Assembly: GCA_964550165.1 (NCBI GenBank) | Contig: CAZJYC010000035.1 | Span: 1 to 25,005, forward strand | Reading direction: 5' to 3' | Source of the DNA: CAZJYC01 sp964550165 | GTDB lineage: Bacteria > Acidobacteriota > Aminicenantia > Aminicenantales > Aminicenantaceae | Length of the DNA stretch: 25,005 nt | In this document: positions 7,582-15,611 of the stretch, one piece after another | Layout: each line of letters begins with the position of its first letter | Numbering within the stretch: the first letter of the stretch is position 1 | Made by a program: the position numbers and the translations under genes | The notes under the pieces: model-generated | Database searches by the model: none | The model's input: only the letters and a program-made list of their open reading frames with translations | Told to the model about the DNA's origin: nothing

Positions 7582-9168
7582 ATGAAAAAAATTTTCTTGC
7601 TTTTAACGGTTTTTCTTTTCGTCGCTTCCTTAAGTGCCTTTGACAGGGAATATGAAGGCAGAGCGCTCTGGGCCCACCCAGGAGATTTCGGGAAGAGCGA
7701 GAAGGATGTGGAAGAATTCATCAAGCTCGTCAAAAAATCCAATATCGAGCTTCTCGTGCCTTTGGTCAAGGACACAGCAGGCCAAATTTTCTGGCACAGC
7801 AAAAAATTTCAAGAGGCCATTCATCCTCAATACAAGGAATTTGACCTTCTGGCAGCGATCACCAAATACGCCCGCCTGCACAACATCAGGGTCCATGCCT
7901 GGCTCTGCGATTATCCCGAGGGAAAAGAATCCCCGGCTTTTAAGCTCCATCCAGAATGGGCGATGGTCAATCCTCAAGGCGGCCTTACCTCTGAAGAAAA
8001 GGTAACTCCGGACGTTATCTACAACAGCGTCTGGATGTGTCCGGCACGAAGACCGGGTTACACGGACCAGTGGCTGCTGCCGATGATTGAAGAAATTGTC
8101 AGGGATTACGATGTCGACGGCATCCACCATGACTATGTCCGCTATCCTGGAGATGTTGCTCCGGATAGCTACTGCTTTTGCGATTACTGTCTGGATCACT
8201 TTTTCAAATACAATCATTTTTATTATTTCAACCGGCCGCAGGACCGCGTCCCCCTGAAAAAAGAGCGCGTCAGGGAAGAAGCAAACTGGGACAGCGACTT
8301 TACCGTGAATCCGCCAGACTGGCCGGCGATGAGCAGGGAGGAAAAAGCCGAATTTCTTCTGAGCGGAAAATCCATAAACCGCAGCGACCTGGATTATTTC
8401 TTTTACCAGGCCCGCTGCGACGCCATCACCGATTTTGTTCGTCTAGCCTGGGAGCTGGCTCACAAGATAAAGCCGGATATCGAGTTCTCCGCGGCCGTTT
8501 TCATCAATCCCATGCTCAGCGGCCGATTCATCGGCCAGCGCTGGACTGATTTTGCTCCCTGGGTCGATATCATCATGCCCATGAACTACCGCAGCCATTT
8601 TCAGGGGGGCTTTGAGGATTATCTAATTTATCTGGAAGAAATCGTCCAGGCGCAGGTCGAATGGTGCAGAGGCAAAAGCCATCTTTACGTCGGCCTTGAT
8701 GCCCACTACATCTTCAAAGAAGAAAGAGAGCCCTGGGAAAAAACTCTTGCAATTTTAAAGTCAGGTCAGGACATTGAGGCCCAAAAAGAGGAGCTGACAA
8801 AGTTGATGGCGGCCAACATCGCTTATCTCAAGGATTTCTCTCCTCAGAGAGCCAAAGAGCTGAGCAAGGCATTTGATTCATTTCTTAAAGGGAAAATTCA
8901 AAAAGACGCTTTTATGGGCGAAATAAACAAAGTTCTCTCCGACCCGCCAGCCGGATTTTTTCCAGAGGAGAAACTTTTAAGAACAATCGATATTGTCAGA
9001 AAGGCTCAAGCCGAAGGGGTGGTCATTTTTGCCGCCGGCCTTATTTCGACAAAAAAATTGTGGCCAGCTGTTGAGAAAGCCTACTCCTCGCCGGCCAAGC
9101 CTCCGGATAAAAGCTTGCCCCTGCAGGATCATCTGTCCATCCAGGCTATAAGGAAATCCAAGAGATAA
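7582..9168 (+). CDS. Secreted family-10-like glycoside hydrolase (GHL10/DUF187)
   Basis: A 528-residue protein with a signal peptide (about residues 1-19, cleavage after SLSA). The mature part starts with YEGRALWAHPGDF and continues as a TIM-barrel of the GHL10 (DUF187, YngK-like) group: a VKKSNIELLVP strand, RVHAWL, the family signature DVDGIHHDYVRYP at 177-189 (acidic residues D177, D179 and D184 are catalytic candidates), then DIIMPMNYR and HLYVGLDA. Members are presumed to hydrolyse glycans, some acting on peptidoglycan-derived or plant oligosaccharides; the substrate here cannot be told. An insertion of about 60 residues after the DGIHHDYVRYP motif contains the CFCDYC cysteine cluster. 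AGGAG at 7570-7574 supports the start. It stands alone and converges on the DUF3857 pair, with 91 bases between them and no obvious terminator. Confidence 0.85.
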   Translation: MKKIFLLLTVFLFVASLSAFDREYEGRALWAHPGDFGKSEKDVEEFIKLVKKSNIELLVPLVKDTAGQIFWHSKKFQEAIHPQYKEFDLLAAITKYARLHNIRVHAWLCDYPEGKESPAFKLHPEWAMVNPQGGLTSEEKVTPDVIYNSVWMCPARRPGYTDQWLLPMIEEIVRDYDVDGIHHDYVRYPGDVAPDSYCFCDYCLDHFFKYNHFYYFNRPQDRVPLKKERVREEANWDSDFTVNPPDWPAMSREEKAEFLLSGKSINRSDLDYFFYQARCDAITDFVRLAWELAHKIKPDIEFSAAVFINPMLSGRFIGQRWTDFAPWVDIIMPMNYRSHFQGGFEDYLIYLEEIVQAQVEWCRGKSHLYVGLDAHYIFKEEREPWEKTLAILKSGQDIEAQKEELTKLMAANIAYLKDFSPQRAKELSKAFDSFLKGKIQKDAFMGEINKVLSDPPAGFFPEEKLLRTIDIVRKAQAEGVVIFAAGLISTKKLWPAVEKAYSSPAKPPDKSLPLQDHLSIQAIRKSKR

Positions 9169-9259
9169 TTCTAATTTAATATACCCATCCTTTTTTATCT
9201 GGTCTGATTCTTGAGCTCCAGCTCCTGCTGTGGAAGGAGTTTGCGTCCTCGCTGAAGGC

Positions 9260-11332
9260 CTACTTCTTTGTCTGGCTCAGTACGAATTGCTCCTCGTCGT
9301 GGGTTCGAAGTGCATCGTAGAAGGCCTTGATGGCCGTGTACTGCTCCGCAGGGAAGTAGCTTTTTTGGATGATAAGGTCTCGTTGGACGTGGAGTCTTTG
9401 AGGCCTTTCCTGGATACAGACGAGCGAGTAAGAGGAGAAATCGCGCTGGATCTTCTTCTTCTCGGGACGCGTCTCGACGGTCAGGCCTTCAGGAAGGATG
9501 ATGACAATGTCGTTGAACTCCCGGAATGGGTAGGGAAAGTAAACGGGATACCTGCGCTGGGCGTGGCGGAAAGGATACTGCTTTGTGCCGAGGAGAGGAG
9601 AGGCCGGAAGAAGCAAGCGATCCCCCGCCATAGTAACGATGCCCGGGATAGTGACGTCGTAAACGACTATAAGCAAAAGGTTGTTATTATCGATGTTTTC
9701 CAGGTTTTTTATCGTGACGCTGGCTCCTAAGGGCAGGATTCCCGCCAGCTCATCTTCCAGGCTCTTTTTAATGTCTTCCCGGTCGTCATGGATGTGTTTG
9801 AGGCGGCGGACCAGGGCTTCGTGACCGGAATAGGTGGTCTTGATGGTTCCGGTGAGAAGGCTTTGAGGATTGAGCTGGAGCACGACCTCGCGCTGGGTCA
9901 GGGCAAATTCGGGGCGGTAGGCGGGCGTTGTGATAAAACCCGGGGGCTTGTCGGAGAAAATGACAGCGGCTGTGTTGGATCGGCTCCAGTGCACGAGGCC
10001 GAACGGGCAGAATGGTGTGGCCGGGTCGAAGGGCAGGATTCTCTCGCCGAGCTTGACCACGGCCAATTCCGAATCGAGCTGGTCGTAGAAGGTGAGGAGG
10101 TTGATGCGGAAGAGCTTGTCATCTCTTGTCGAGACGCGGGCGATATCGGCCTCAAAGCCGGCGGCGCGGGCTAAGGCGACGAAGGTCCGGGTGATATCGC
10201 TTCGCAGGCCGTAGTTCCGCTCGAGGACATCGGCGGCCGTGCTGTTGACCTTGATTTTCTGCTCTTTTCTTTGTCCTCGGGTCAGGCCCTTTTCGTAGCT
10301 CAGATTGCGGATGCTTTGGGCCCTTTCGTAGATTTTCTTGAGCCGCTCCTCAGGGTCCTGCGTGTCGCCAGCGACGTTCTGGACTTCAGGGACGAGCTTC
10401 TGCGGATTGCCGATAAAGTTTTCCGCCGATTTCTGCCAGATCTTGCACTCCCGTTCCCAGTATTCATTATGGTCTCTGATCCTGGGGTCCACATAGAAAA
10501 CGTCCACGGACATCCGCTCGCTTTGCTCGGGGGGCATGAAGTCTTCTTCCACGAAGGCGGGGACGTTCTGGACCTCGAGATTGATCCGGCTGCCCTTGAC
10601 CTTAGGTTCGTAGATACCTAGCCCGTGTGCGACCCAAGCCAGCCGACATGACCTCTTGAAAAGAACCCAGATATAGGGGAAGGAGATGTACTCGAACCGG
10701 GCCTTGCGGATGAAAAGATCATCCTGGATGTCCCAGTGGACGCCGGGCAAGGATAGGATTTCGAGCTTCTTGGGGCGTCCCCCCTCTTCGGGCTTGCCCT
10801 TGCTCAACTGCAATTCGGCCAAGAGTTCGTCGTCCTCTCTCGGCGAGCCGCCCGAATCGGGGACGATCTTGTAACGGTAGTCGATGATGAAGCCCGGTTG
10901 GACATCTGGCAGAGCGAAGGTCTTGACCACCACCCGTATCCCTCGGGCTCGCAGGGCTGTCTTTTCGAAGATCTGGCCTGTGAACTCCTGCGGTTGGCCA
11001 TCTGGCGGCACGACTCGGGCCTCGATGTCTTTTACGAGCTGAATCCCTTTAAAAAAGGGAATTTCGATGTTGGCCTGTTTCCGTCCTGCCGCTGTAAGGA
11101 TCTTCAGACGCTTGAAGACCTTGGTCGTGAATTGCTCATGGTCTGTGGTCTTTTCATAGTACAAGCAGATTGCTGGAGCCCCAGGCTGCTCGGGACAATC
11201 CTTCAGGTCCATTTCTTCCGCGGAAATCACAGGCCATGGTTTTTGGCCGAAAAGAGGCGGGACCAGAACAAGAGTGATGAAGATGGCCAGAACCTTCTTT
11301 GGTGGTTTCATCTTCTTGGGCATGTTAAACAT
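9260..11332 (-). CDS. DUF3857/transglutaminase-like exported protein with degenerate active site
   Basis: A 690-residue protein with a signal peptide (cleavage near LFG-Q), a DUF3857 domain (about residues 50-260), a transglutaminase-like region (about 330-440) and a C-terminal DUF2569/DUF3858-like beta region. Aligned by eye with the upstream paralog, the catalytic Cys position in its GDCKD motif is occupied by Arg here (GLRSD, 375-379), and the His of its FNHLI motif is Ser (DSELA, 420-424). Only the Asp (PFDPAT, D436) is kept. It is therefore probably a pseudoenzyme. The start is taken as ATG 11332, whose first base is the last base of the upstream stop read as TGATG, with AAGGAGG 5 bases upstream; GTG 11335 and ATG 11323 are alternatives. 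It is presumably a periplasmic partner of its paralog. Confidence 0.85.
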   Translation of the reverse strand: MFNMPKKMKPPKKVLAIFITLVLVPPLFGQKPWPVISAEEMDLKDCPEQPGAPAICLYYEKTTDHEQFTTKVFKRLKILTAAGRKQANIEIPFFKGIQLVKDIEARVVPPDGQPQEFTGQIFEKTALRARGIRVVVKTFALPDVQPGFIIDYRYKIVPDSGGSPREDDELLAELQLSKGKPEEGGRPKKLEILSLPGVHWDIQDDLFIRKARFEYISFPYIWVLFKRSCRLAWVAHGLGIYEPKVKGSRINLEVQNVPAFVEEDFMPPEQSERMSVDVFYVDPRIRDHNEYWERECKIWQKSAENFIGNPQKLVPEVQNVAGDTQDPEERLKKIYERAQSIRNLSYEKGLTRGQRKEQKIKVNSTAADVLERNYGLRSDITRTFVALARAAGFEADIARVSTRDDKLFRINLLTFYDQLDSELAVVKLGERILPFDPATPFCPFGLVHWSRSNTAAVIFSDKPPGFITTPAYRPEFALTQREVVLQLNPQSLLTGTIKTTYSGHEALVRRLKHIHDDREDIKKSLEDELAGILPLGASVTIKNLENIDNNNLLLIVVYDVTIPGIVTMAGDRLLLPASPLLGTKQYPFRHAQRRYPVYFPYPFREFNDIVIILPEGLTVETRPEKKKIQRDFSSYSLVCIQERPQRLHVQRDLIIQKSYFPAEQYTAIKAFYDALRTHDEEQFVLSQTKK

Positions 11333-13407
11333 CACTGCCTCCTTGATTCAGTCATTTTCAGGAGCACGCTCTGCTGCTCTTCGGCCCTTATGGCGAGAAA
11401 GAACTTGAGGGCTTCCTCGAAACTGCAAGCCGGCAGAAGGGGTTCCATAAGACGGTATTCCCTGTGGTAGACGAGCCTCCCGCCCGCATCTTCGGCCGCG
11501 CTCTTGTAGGCTGCGAAGCCGGCGTCAATCGCCACGGGCTTCGGCAGGCCTTCCACAACACAGCCTTCGGGCAGTTCAATGCTGAACTCATCGCGGGCCA
11601 GCATGGTCGTCTCGAGGTCGATTGGGTAGAGCCTCGGTTTTTTCTCCTGGGACGTCAGGTCGACGGCCTTCTGTCCCGCGACGCGTGGCCGAACGACCAG
11701 AAAGCCACCCGTGCGCTTAGCGTAGGAGGGCGCGATGAAACGGTAGCTAACCAGTAAGTCCTCATGGCCGCCGTCGAGATGGCGAAACTCATAATCCTTG
11801 AGCGAGAAAGACGCGACTGAACGGGAAAGAAACGTTTCCAGGTATTTTCGGCGGTCTGCTTCTGAGGCGGCTTGCATGTGGTATCGCAGGGAATCGGCCA
11901 AGGATCCCCGCCGGGTTTCCTGGATTTCGCCGACCAGGGTGCCATCGCTCGTCAAGACGAAGCGGCCCATCCGGTCAAGCAGGTTGCTCTCCGGTTTGGG
12001 GCGAGGGAGCTTAATGAGCTCTCCGTCTCTGTCCGCAACCAAAAGGCCCGTGTTATCCTGGAGGTAGAAGGGGAGTCGGCCCAAAGGAGTTGTCGGCATG
12101 GTCGGATCAAAGACGAGAAGGCGTCCTAGACGAGGATGCTGAATGAGGCTGTCAAATCCCTCGTCCGGAACATCGTCGGGAAGACGGATGGCCAGGATGA
12201 GGTGGTTGAAACTGTAGAGGGAGACCGGGGAGTTTGGGTTGACGAAGCCACGGGCAGTATGGACGATGACGGGATAAGACTCGAGGCCGATGGCTTGGAG
12301 CAGGGCCGAAAGAAGAGTCGCTTTGTCTTTGCAGTCGCCATAGCGGTTGAACAGGATGCTCCCTGCGTGGTGAGGCTGAAAACCGCCGATGTCGATTTGG
12401 ATGGACACATAGCGGATTTCCTTCTGGACGAAGTCGGCCAGGGAGCGGATCTTGGACAGCGTGCTGGCCGCTTGGGCGGTGAGCGCGCTCGCTTTTTCCG
12501 AGATCGAAATGTCGGGCGTGCGGCGTTCTCGGCTCAGGCCCTCATACCAAGCCGCCATGTCCGCCCAGCCGGAGAATACGCGAGGGTCTTTCTCAGGAAG
12601 TATAATCCTGATGAGCAGTCGGCCGGCCAGCGTGTTTTCGAGGGGCCTGAACGGTTCGTCGACAACGGCCGGTATATCCGGGATTTCAATATTGAATGTT
12701 TTTTGAAAGCCCGCCGAACCCTTTTGGGGTTGCAAGGGACTCCAGTTCACCGCGTGGAATTCCGCGGTCCATTGCGGGGGCAGGGACAGAAAATAGCAAG
12801 CACGAAGAGCGGGGAATGATCCTTGGAATTGAAAGCCGTATTCGAGAGACAGGGGTGAATGCTCCTCTCGCCATTCAAACCCGACCACACTGCCGGCATC
12901 GACATCGGGCATGAGGAGCAGGATGAACTTGGCATCCATGTACAGAGTGTTAGGGGCCAAGGAGGAGGTGATGGCCTGTTTCATGGTCGCCTGCCGCGGC
13001 TCGCCTGTCGGTTTTATCACCCAACCCGTCATGGACCGGACTTTGACGTTAAAGGCTTCGTATCGGACGAGGCTGCGGGCTTTTTCCACTCCGCCTGGCC
13101 TGAGGACCTTGGTCGCCCGTCGGTAAGTCGTGAGCAGAGTACCCTTGGAGCTGACGAGCGTCGTCTGTTCCGCGAGAAGGACGACAGCATTGGTCTCGGG
13201 CGGATAGGATGGGAAAGGCCGGCTGATTTCGTCAAGAAGCCACTTGGGAACCTTAACTGGGGTAGAGATTGCGGCTGTGGCGGTGAAAAGGAAGACAGCG
13301 AGAGTGAGTGCCAAACGACCGCAAATGCCCATCCCTCTGGCTGGTGGAAAAAAAATATGGATAAGGAACAAGTGATTGGTATTAGGCTGCGCTTGTTGGG
13401 TGGGCAT
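11332..13407 (-). CDS. DUF3857/transglutaminase-like exported protein, intact triad
   Basis: A 691-residue protein. The hydrophobic signal segment lies at about residues 29-47 (after MGICGR), DUF3857 at about 60-260, and a transglutaminase-like core at about 310-440 with all three catalytic residues: Cys359 in RYGDCKDKATLL, His402 in FNHLILAI and Asp434 in VFDPT. A C-terminal beta domain follows. The family is widespread in Bacteroidota and Acidobacteriota and is often found as tandem copies; its role is unproven, with periplasmic protein crosslinking or peptide hydrolysis suggested. The start is uncertain: ATG 13407 has no clear ribosome site and would place 25 unusual residues before the signal peptide, while ATG 13332 gives a standard signal peptide but has its AGAGGG directly abutting the start. 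It is followed with a one-base overlap by its degenerate paralog. Confidence 0.85.
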   Translation of the reverse strand: MPTQQAQPNTNHLFLIHIFFPPARGMGICGRLALTLAVFLFTATAAISTPVKVPKWLLDEISRPFPSYPPETNAVVLLAEQTTLVSSKGTLLTTYRRATKVLRPGGVEKARSLVRYEAFNVKVRSMTGWVIKPTGEPRQATMKQAITSSLAPNTLYMDAKFILLLMPDVDAGSVVGFEWREEHSPLSLEYGFQFQGSFPALRACYFLSLPPQWTAEFHAVNWSPLQPQKGSAGFQKTFNIEIPDIPAVVDEPFRPLENTLAGRLLIRIILPEKDPRVFSGWADMAAWYEGLSRERRTPDISISEKASALTAQAASTLSKIRSLADFVQKEIRYVSIQIDIGGFQPHHAGSILFNRYGDCKDKATLLSALLQAIGLESYPVIVHTARGFVNPNSPVSLYSFNHLILAIRLPDDVPDEGFDSLIQHPRLGRLLVFDPTMPTTPLGRLPFYLQDNTGLLVADRDGELIKLPRPKPESNLLDRMGRFVLTSDGTLVGEIQETRRGSLADSLRYHMQAASEADRRKYLETFLSRSVASFSLKDYEFRHLDGGHEDLLVSYRFIAPSYAKRTGGFLVVRPRVAGQKAVDLTSQEKKPRLYPIDLETTMLARDEFSIELPEGCVVEGLPKPVAIDAGFAAYKSAAEDAGGRLVYHREYRLMEPLLPACSFEEALKFFLAIRAEEQQSVLLKMTESRRQ
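11338..11344 (-). promoter_or_regulatory. Ribosome binding site inside the upstream gene's 3' end
   Basis: AAGGAGG on the minus strand lies within the last codons of the upstream DUF3857 gene and sits 5 bases before ATG 11332, in a TGATG stop/start arrangement typical of translational coupling. Confidence 0.7.
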
Positions 13408-13442
13408 CTTTAGCTCGGCTTTCCCATCAATCGTCTAACTGA

Positions 13443-13472
13443 ATGTTAAACCAAAAGTCGAAAATATGTCAA
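13443..13472 (-). promoter_or_regulatory. Candidate promoter of the DUF3857 pair
   Basis: A perfect TTGACA on the minus strand (13467-13472) is followed after 18 bases by TAACAT (13443-13448), four of six to the -10 consensus. It lies in the 109-base gap upstream of the first DUF3857 gene. The -35 is convincing, the -10 is weak. Confidence 0.35.
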
Positions 13473-13516
13473 GGATGGCTGACGAGCGCCAAAAGTATAA
13501 AAGGCTTCTTGAATCT

Positions 13517-15472
13517 TTACTCTTTTATTTTTTTTTGCAGCTCTTCTTTGAACCCGGGATGAACTCGAGCCCCCAGGTTTTCCGCAGCTTTAAGATAAGC
13601 CCAGGCCGAGGGATAATTTTTTTGGTAGAAGGAAATCACTGCCAGGTTATTGTAAGCCCGAGCAAAATGAGGATTCAGCTCGAGCACTTTCTTGTAATGA
13701 TACGCGGATTTATCGAGCAGCGTTTTCTTAAGGTAAAGATTGCCCAAATTGAGATGCGTGGTGAGATCTTCAGAATTGAGGTCCAATGCTTTCAGGTATT
13801 GCCCGAGGGCTTCGTCGAATTTTTCTTCCTTTTCAAGCACAATTCCCAGGAGATTATAAGCCTCAGGAAGGCTTGAATCGAGCTCAGCGGCCCTGGCAGC
13901 AGAATTTTTGGCTTCTCCCCATATCCCTTTTGCCAGATAAGCATAGCCAAGATTGGAATAAGCAAGGGCATAATCTGGCTTCAGCTCTGCGGCCCTCTTA
14001 CAGGCGTTAACAGCCTCTTCAATCATCCCCTTTTGAAGATAGGCAGGTCCGAGGTTGGAGTAAGCTTGGGCATAATCCGGCTTTAAATCAATCGCCATAA
14101 GAAAAGCAGCGATCGCCGAATCGGTTAAACCTTTCAGAAGGTACGCCCGTCCCAAATTGTAGTAAGCCTCGGGAAATAGCGGATTTTTGACCAAAGCAGC
14201 TTTATACTCGACGATTGCCCGGTCCAAATCGTTCCTGCGCAGGTTTATGGTGCCCAAATTGTTGTGCGGGATGGAGAGGGAAGGATCGATTTGAAGCGCC
14301 TGGATGGATGCGGATTCCGCCCTTTGCAAATCATTCTTGAGAAGGAAGGCTCCACCCATCGTCGACAGCGCTCTGGCCATGCCAGGATATATCGTTTGCG
14401 CCTTCCGGGAGAATTGGATGGCCAGATCAGGTTTATTGAGGATTAAATAAATGTAAGCGAGATTGTAAAAAGCTTTGGCATATTCTGGATTAAGCTCAAT
14501 CGCTTTTGTGTATTCCTTGACGGCCTCTTCCAGTCTTCCCATTTTTGTCAGAGTAATGCCCAGGTTGAAATGGACCTCGGGAATATCGGGCTGTAAACTC
14601 AAAACCTTCTTGTATTCTTCGACTGCCCGCTCAAGCTCTCCTTTGCGGCGGAAGGCAATGCCGAGAGTATTGTGGATTTCTGCCGAATTGGGATAAAACT
14701 CTAATAACTCGAGACACTCAGAGATGGCTGCATCATATTCTTTCTTTTCGATGTAAAAGAAAGCCAGCATGACGTTGAGATCCACTTCTTTAAGTTTTAA
14801 AGTTTTCCTCTCCCTGTAGAGGTTGATTGCCTCATCCCATCTGTCTTTTTCCAGGGGAAAAATATGGGGAATAAAATTCCGGTCCCTGTTCAGCAAAACA
14901 AGGTGAGCTGTGAATTCATCGAAGTCCTGACCAGGGTTTTTCTGGTTCATGATCGAGCCTTTTTCGTTAAGGTCAACTGCCCCAAACAGGTGGCAGATCT
15001 CATGGCTCAGAACCAAGCTCATCAGATACTCTGAGCTCAAGCTTTTAACAACGACATAGTTGCGCAGATAGATGGCCGCACCCGAAATATCCTCCCTTGT
15101 GGTCCATTGGCCCGTGAATCCGACAACAATATCACAATCCTTCAACAAAACCTTTTTTCTCAGGTCGTTGATCAGGTCATAAACCCTCAGGAGTGAATCA
15201 TCCGATTTCCAGTTCTCATAGTCTACGACATTGAATCTGATGCCGAAATTTTTCTCAAATTTTTGGGAAGATGCGTTTATAGCCCGTCTGATGAACACAC
15301 TCCATTCTCTTTGAGATTGAAATTCATCATCGAAAGCAACTCTGATGTTAATGGTTCGTAAAGGAGTTTGCGCTAAGGACGAGCCGAGACATAGCAGAAA
15401 TGCGGTTAATATTATTTTGCGCAGTAGAGGCTGATCGATTCTGATAGAAGAATTTCTCAGAAAAGCCGCCAT
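13517..15472 (-). CDS. Exported metzincin-type zinc protease fused to TPR array
   Basis: A 651-residue protein. A hydrophobic signal segment (about residues 18-35, cleavage near SLA-Q) is followed by a domain of about 165 residues with the zinc site HEICHLFGAVD at 157-167 (His157, Glu158, His161, Asp167) and a downstream GSIMNQ at 173-178 that fits the metzincin Met-turn. HExxHxxGxxD is the form seen in metzincins such as snapalysin. From about 205 to 650 there are about 13 TPR units with regular A..NLG..Y motifs and stepwise spacing near 34 residues. The inferred role is a periplasmic or surface protease whose TPRs bind substrate or a partner; no specific family name can be given. It is monocistronic and divergent from the URO-D gene. 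The ATG is preceded by the palindrome CCCCGCGGGG rather than a normal ribosome site. Confidence 0.8.
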   Translation of the reverse strand: MAAFLRNSSIRIDQPLLRKIILTAFLLCLGSSLAQTPLRTINIRVAFDDEFQSQREWSVFIRRAINASSQKFEKNFGIRFNVVDYENWKSDDSLLRVYDLINDLRKKVLLKDCDIVVGFTGQWTTREDISGAAIYLRNYVVVKSLSSEYLMSLVLSHEICHLFGAVDLNEKGSIMNQKNPGQDFDEFTAHLVLLNRDRNFIPHIFPLEKDRWDEAINLYRERKTLKLKEVDLNVMLAFFYIEKKEYDAAISECLELLEFYPNSAEIHNTLGIAFRRKGELERAVEEYKKVLSLQPDIPEVHFNLGITLTKMGRLEEAVKEYTKAIELNPEYAKAFYNLAYIYLILNKPDLAIQFSRKAQTIYPGMARALSTMGGAFLLKNDLQRAESASIQALQIDPSLSIPHNNLGTINLRRNDLDRAIVEYKAALVKNPLFPEAYYNLGRAYLLKGLTDSAIAAFLMAIDLKPDYAQAYSNLGPAYLQKGMIEEAVNACKRAAELKPDYALAYSNLGYAYLAKGIWGEAKNSAARAAELDSSLPEAYNLLGIVLEKEEKFDEALGQYLKALDLNSEDLTTHLNLGNLYLKKTLLDKSAYHYKKVLELNPHFARAYNNLAVISFYQKNYPSAWAYLKAAENLGARVHPGFKEELQKKIKE

Positions 15473-15482
15473 CCCCGCGGGG
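15473..15482. repeat. Ten-base palindrome abutting the metalloprotease start codon
   Basis: CCCCGCGGGG is a perfect palindrome directly adjoining the ATG at 15472, in the place where a Shine-Dalgarno would sit. A -10-like TATTAT lies just upstream on the minus strand (within 15483-15492), which would give a very short leader. Confidence 0.5.
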
Positions 15483-15539
15483 ATAATATCATAAATAAAA
15501 AAAACAAGCTAATTTTTTTTAGACTTTTGGCAAAAAAAA

Positions 15540-15575
15540 TTGACCGCAATTTTGTGCTGTGATATATGCTATATA
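15540..15575 (+). promoter_or_regulatory. Candidate promoter of the URO-D family gene
   Basis: TTGACC (15540-15545) could pair at 17 bases with TATATG (15563-15568). Alternatively, an extended -10 TGCTATATA (15567-15575) could act without a -35. Either places transcription start just before the AAAAGGAG at 15591. Confidence 0.35.
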
Positions 15576-15590
15576 AAAAATGTCTCTGAT

Positions 15591-15598
15591 AAAAGGAG
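15591..15598 (+). promoter_or_regulatory. Ribosome binding site of the URO-D family gene
   Basis: AAAAGGAG lies 13 bases before the in-frame TTG at 15612, longer than ideal, and far (40 bases) from the first ATG at 15639. An in-frame TAG at 15606-15608 rules out any earlier start, so the TTG is favoured on this ground alone. Confidence 0.5.
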
Positions 15599-15611
15599 AT
15601 TAGCCTAGCCG

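Noticed and set aside
7458..7802. 114-codon minus-strand frame spanning the hydrolase gene start
   Set aside because: It runs across the signal peptide region of the plus-strand hydrolase in antisense and through the palindrome, with no supporting features.
12136..12819. 227-codon plus-strand frame, and similar long frames at 9230-9730 and 12859-13413
   Set aside because: All lie opposite the DUF3857 pair, whose reading frames carry clear domains and catalytic motifs. The antisense products look random and lack ribosome sites.
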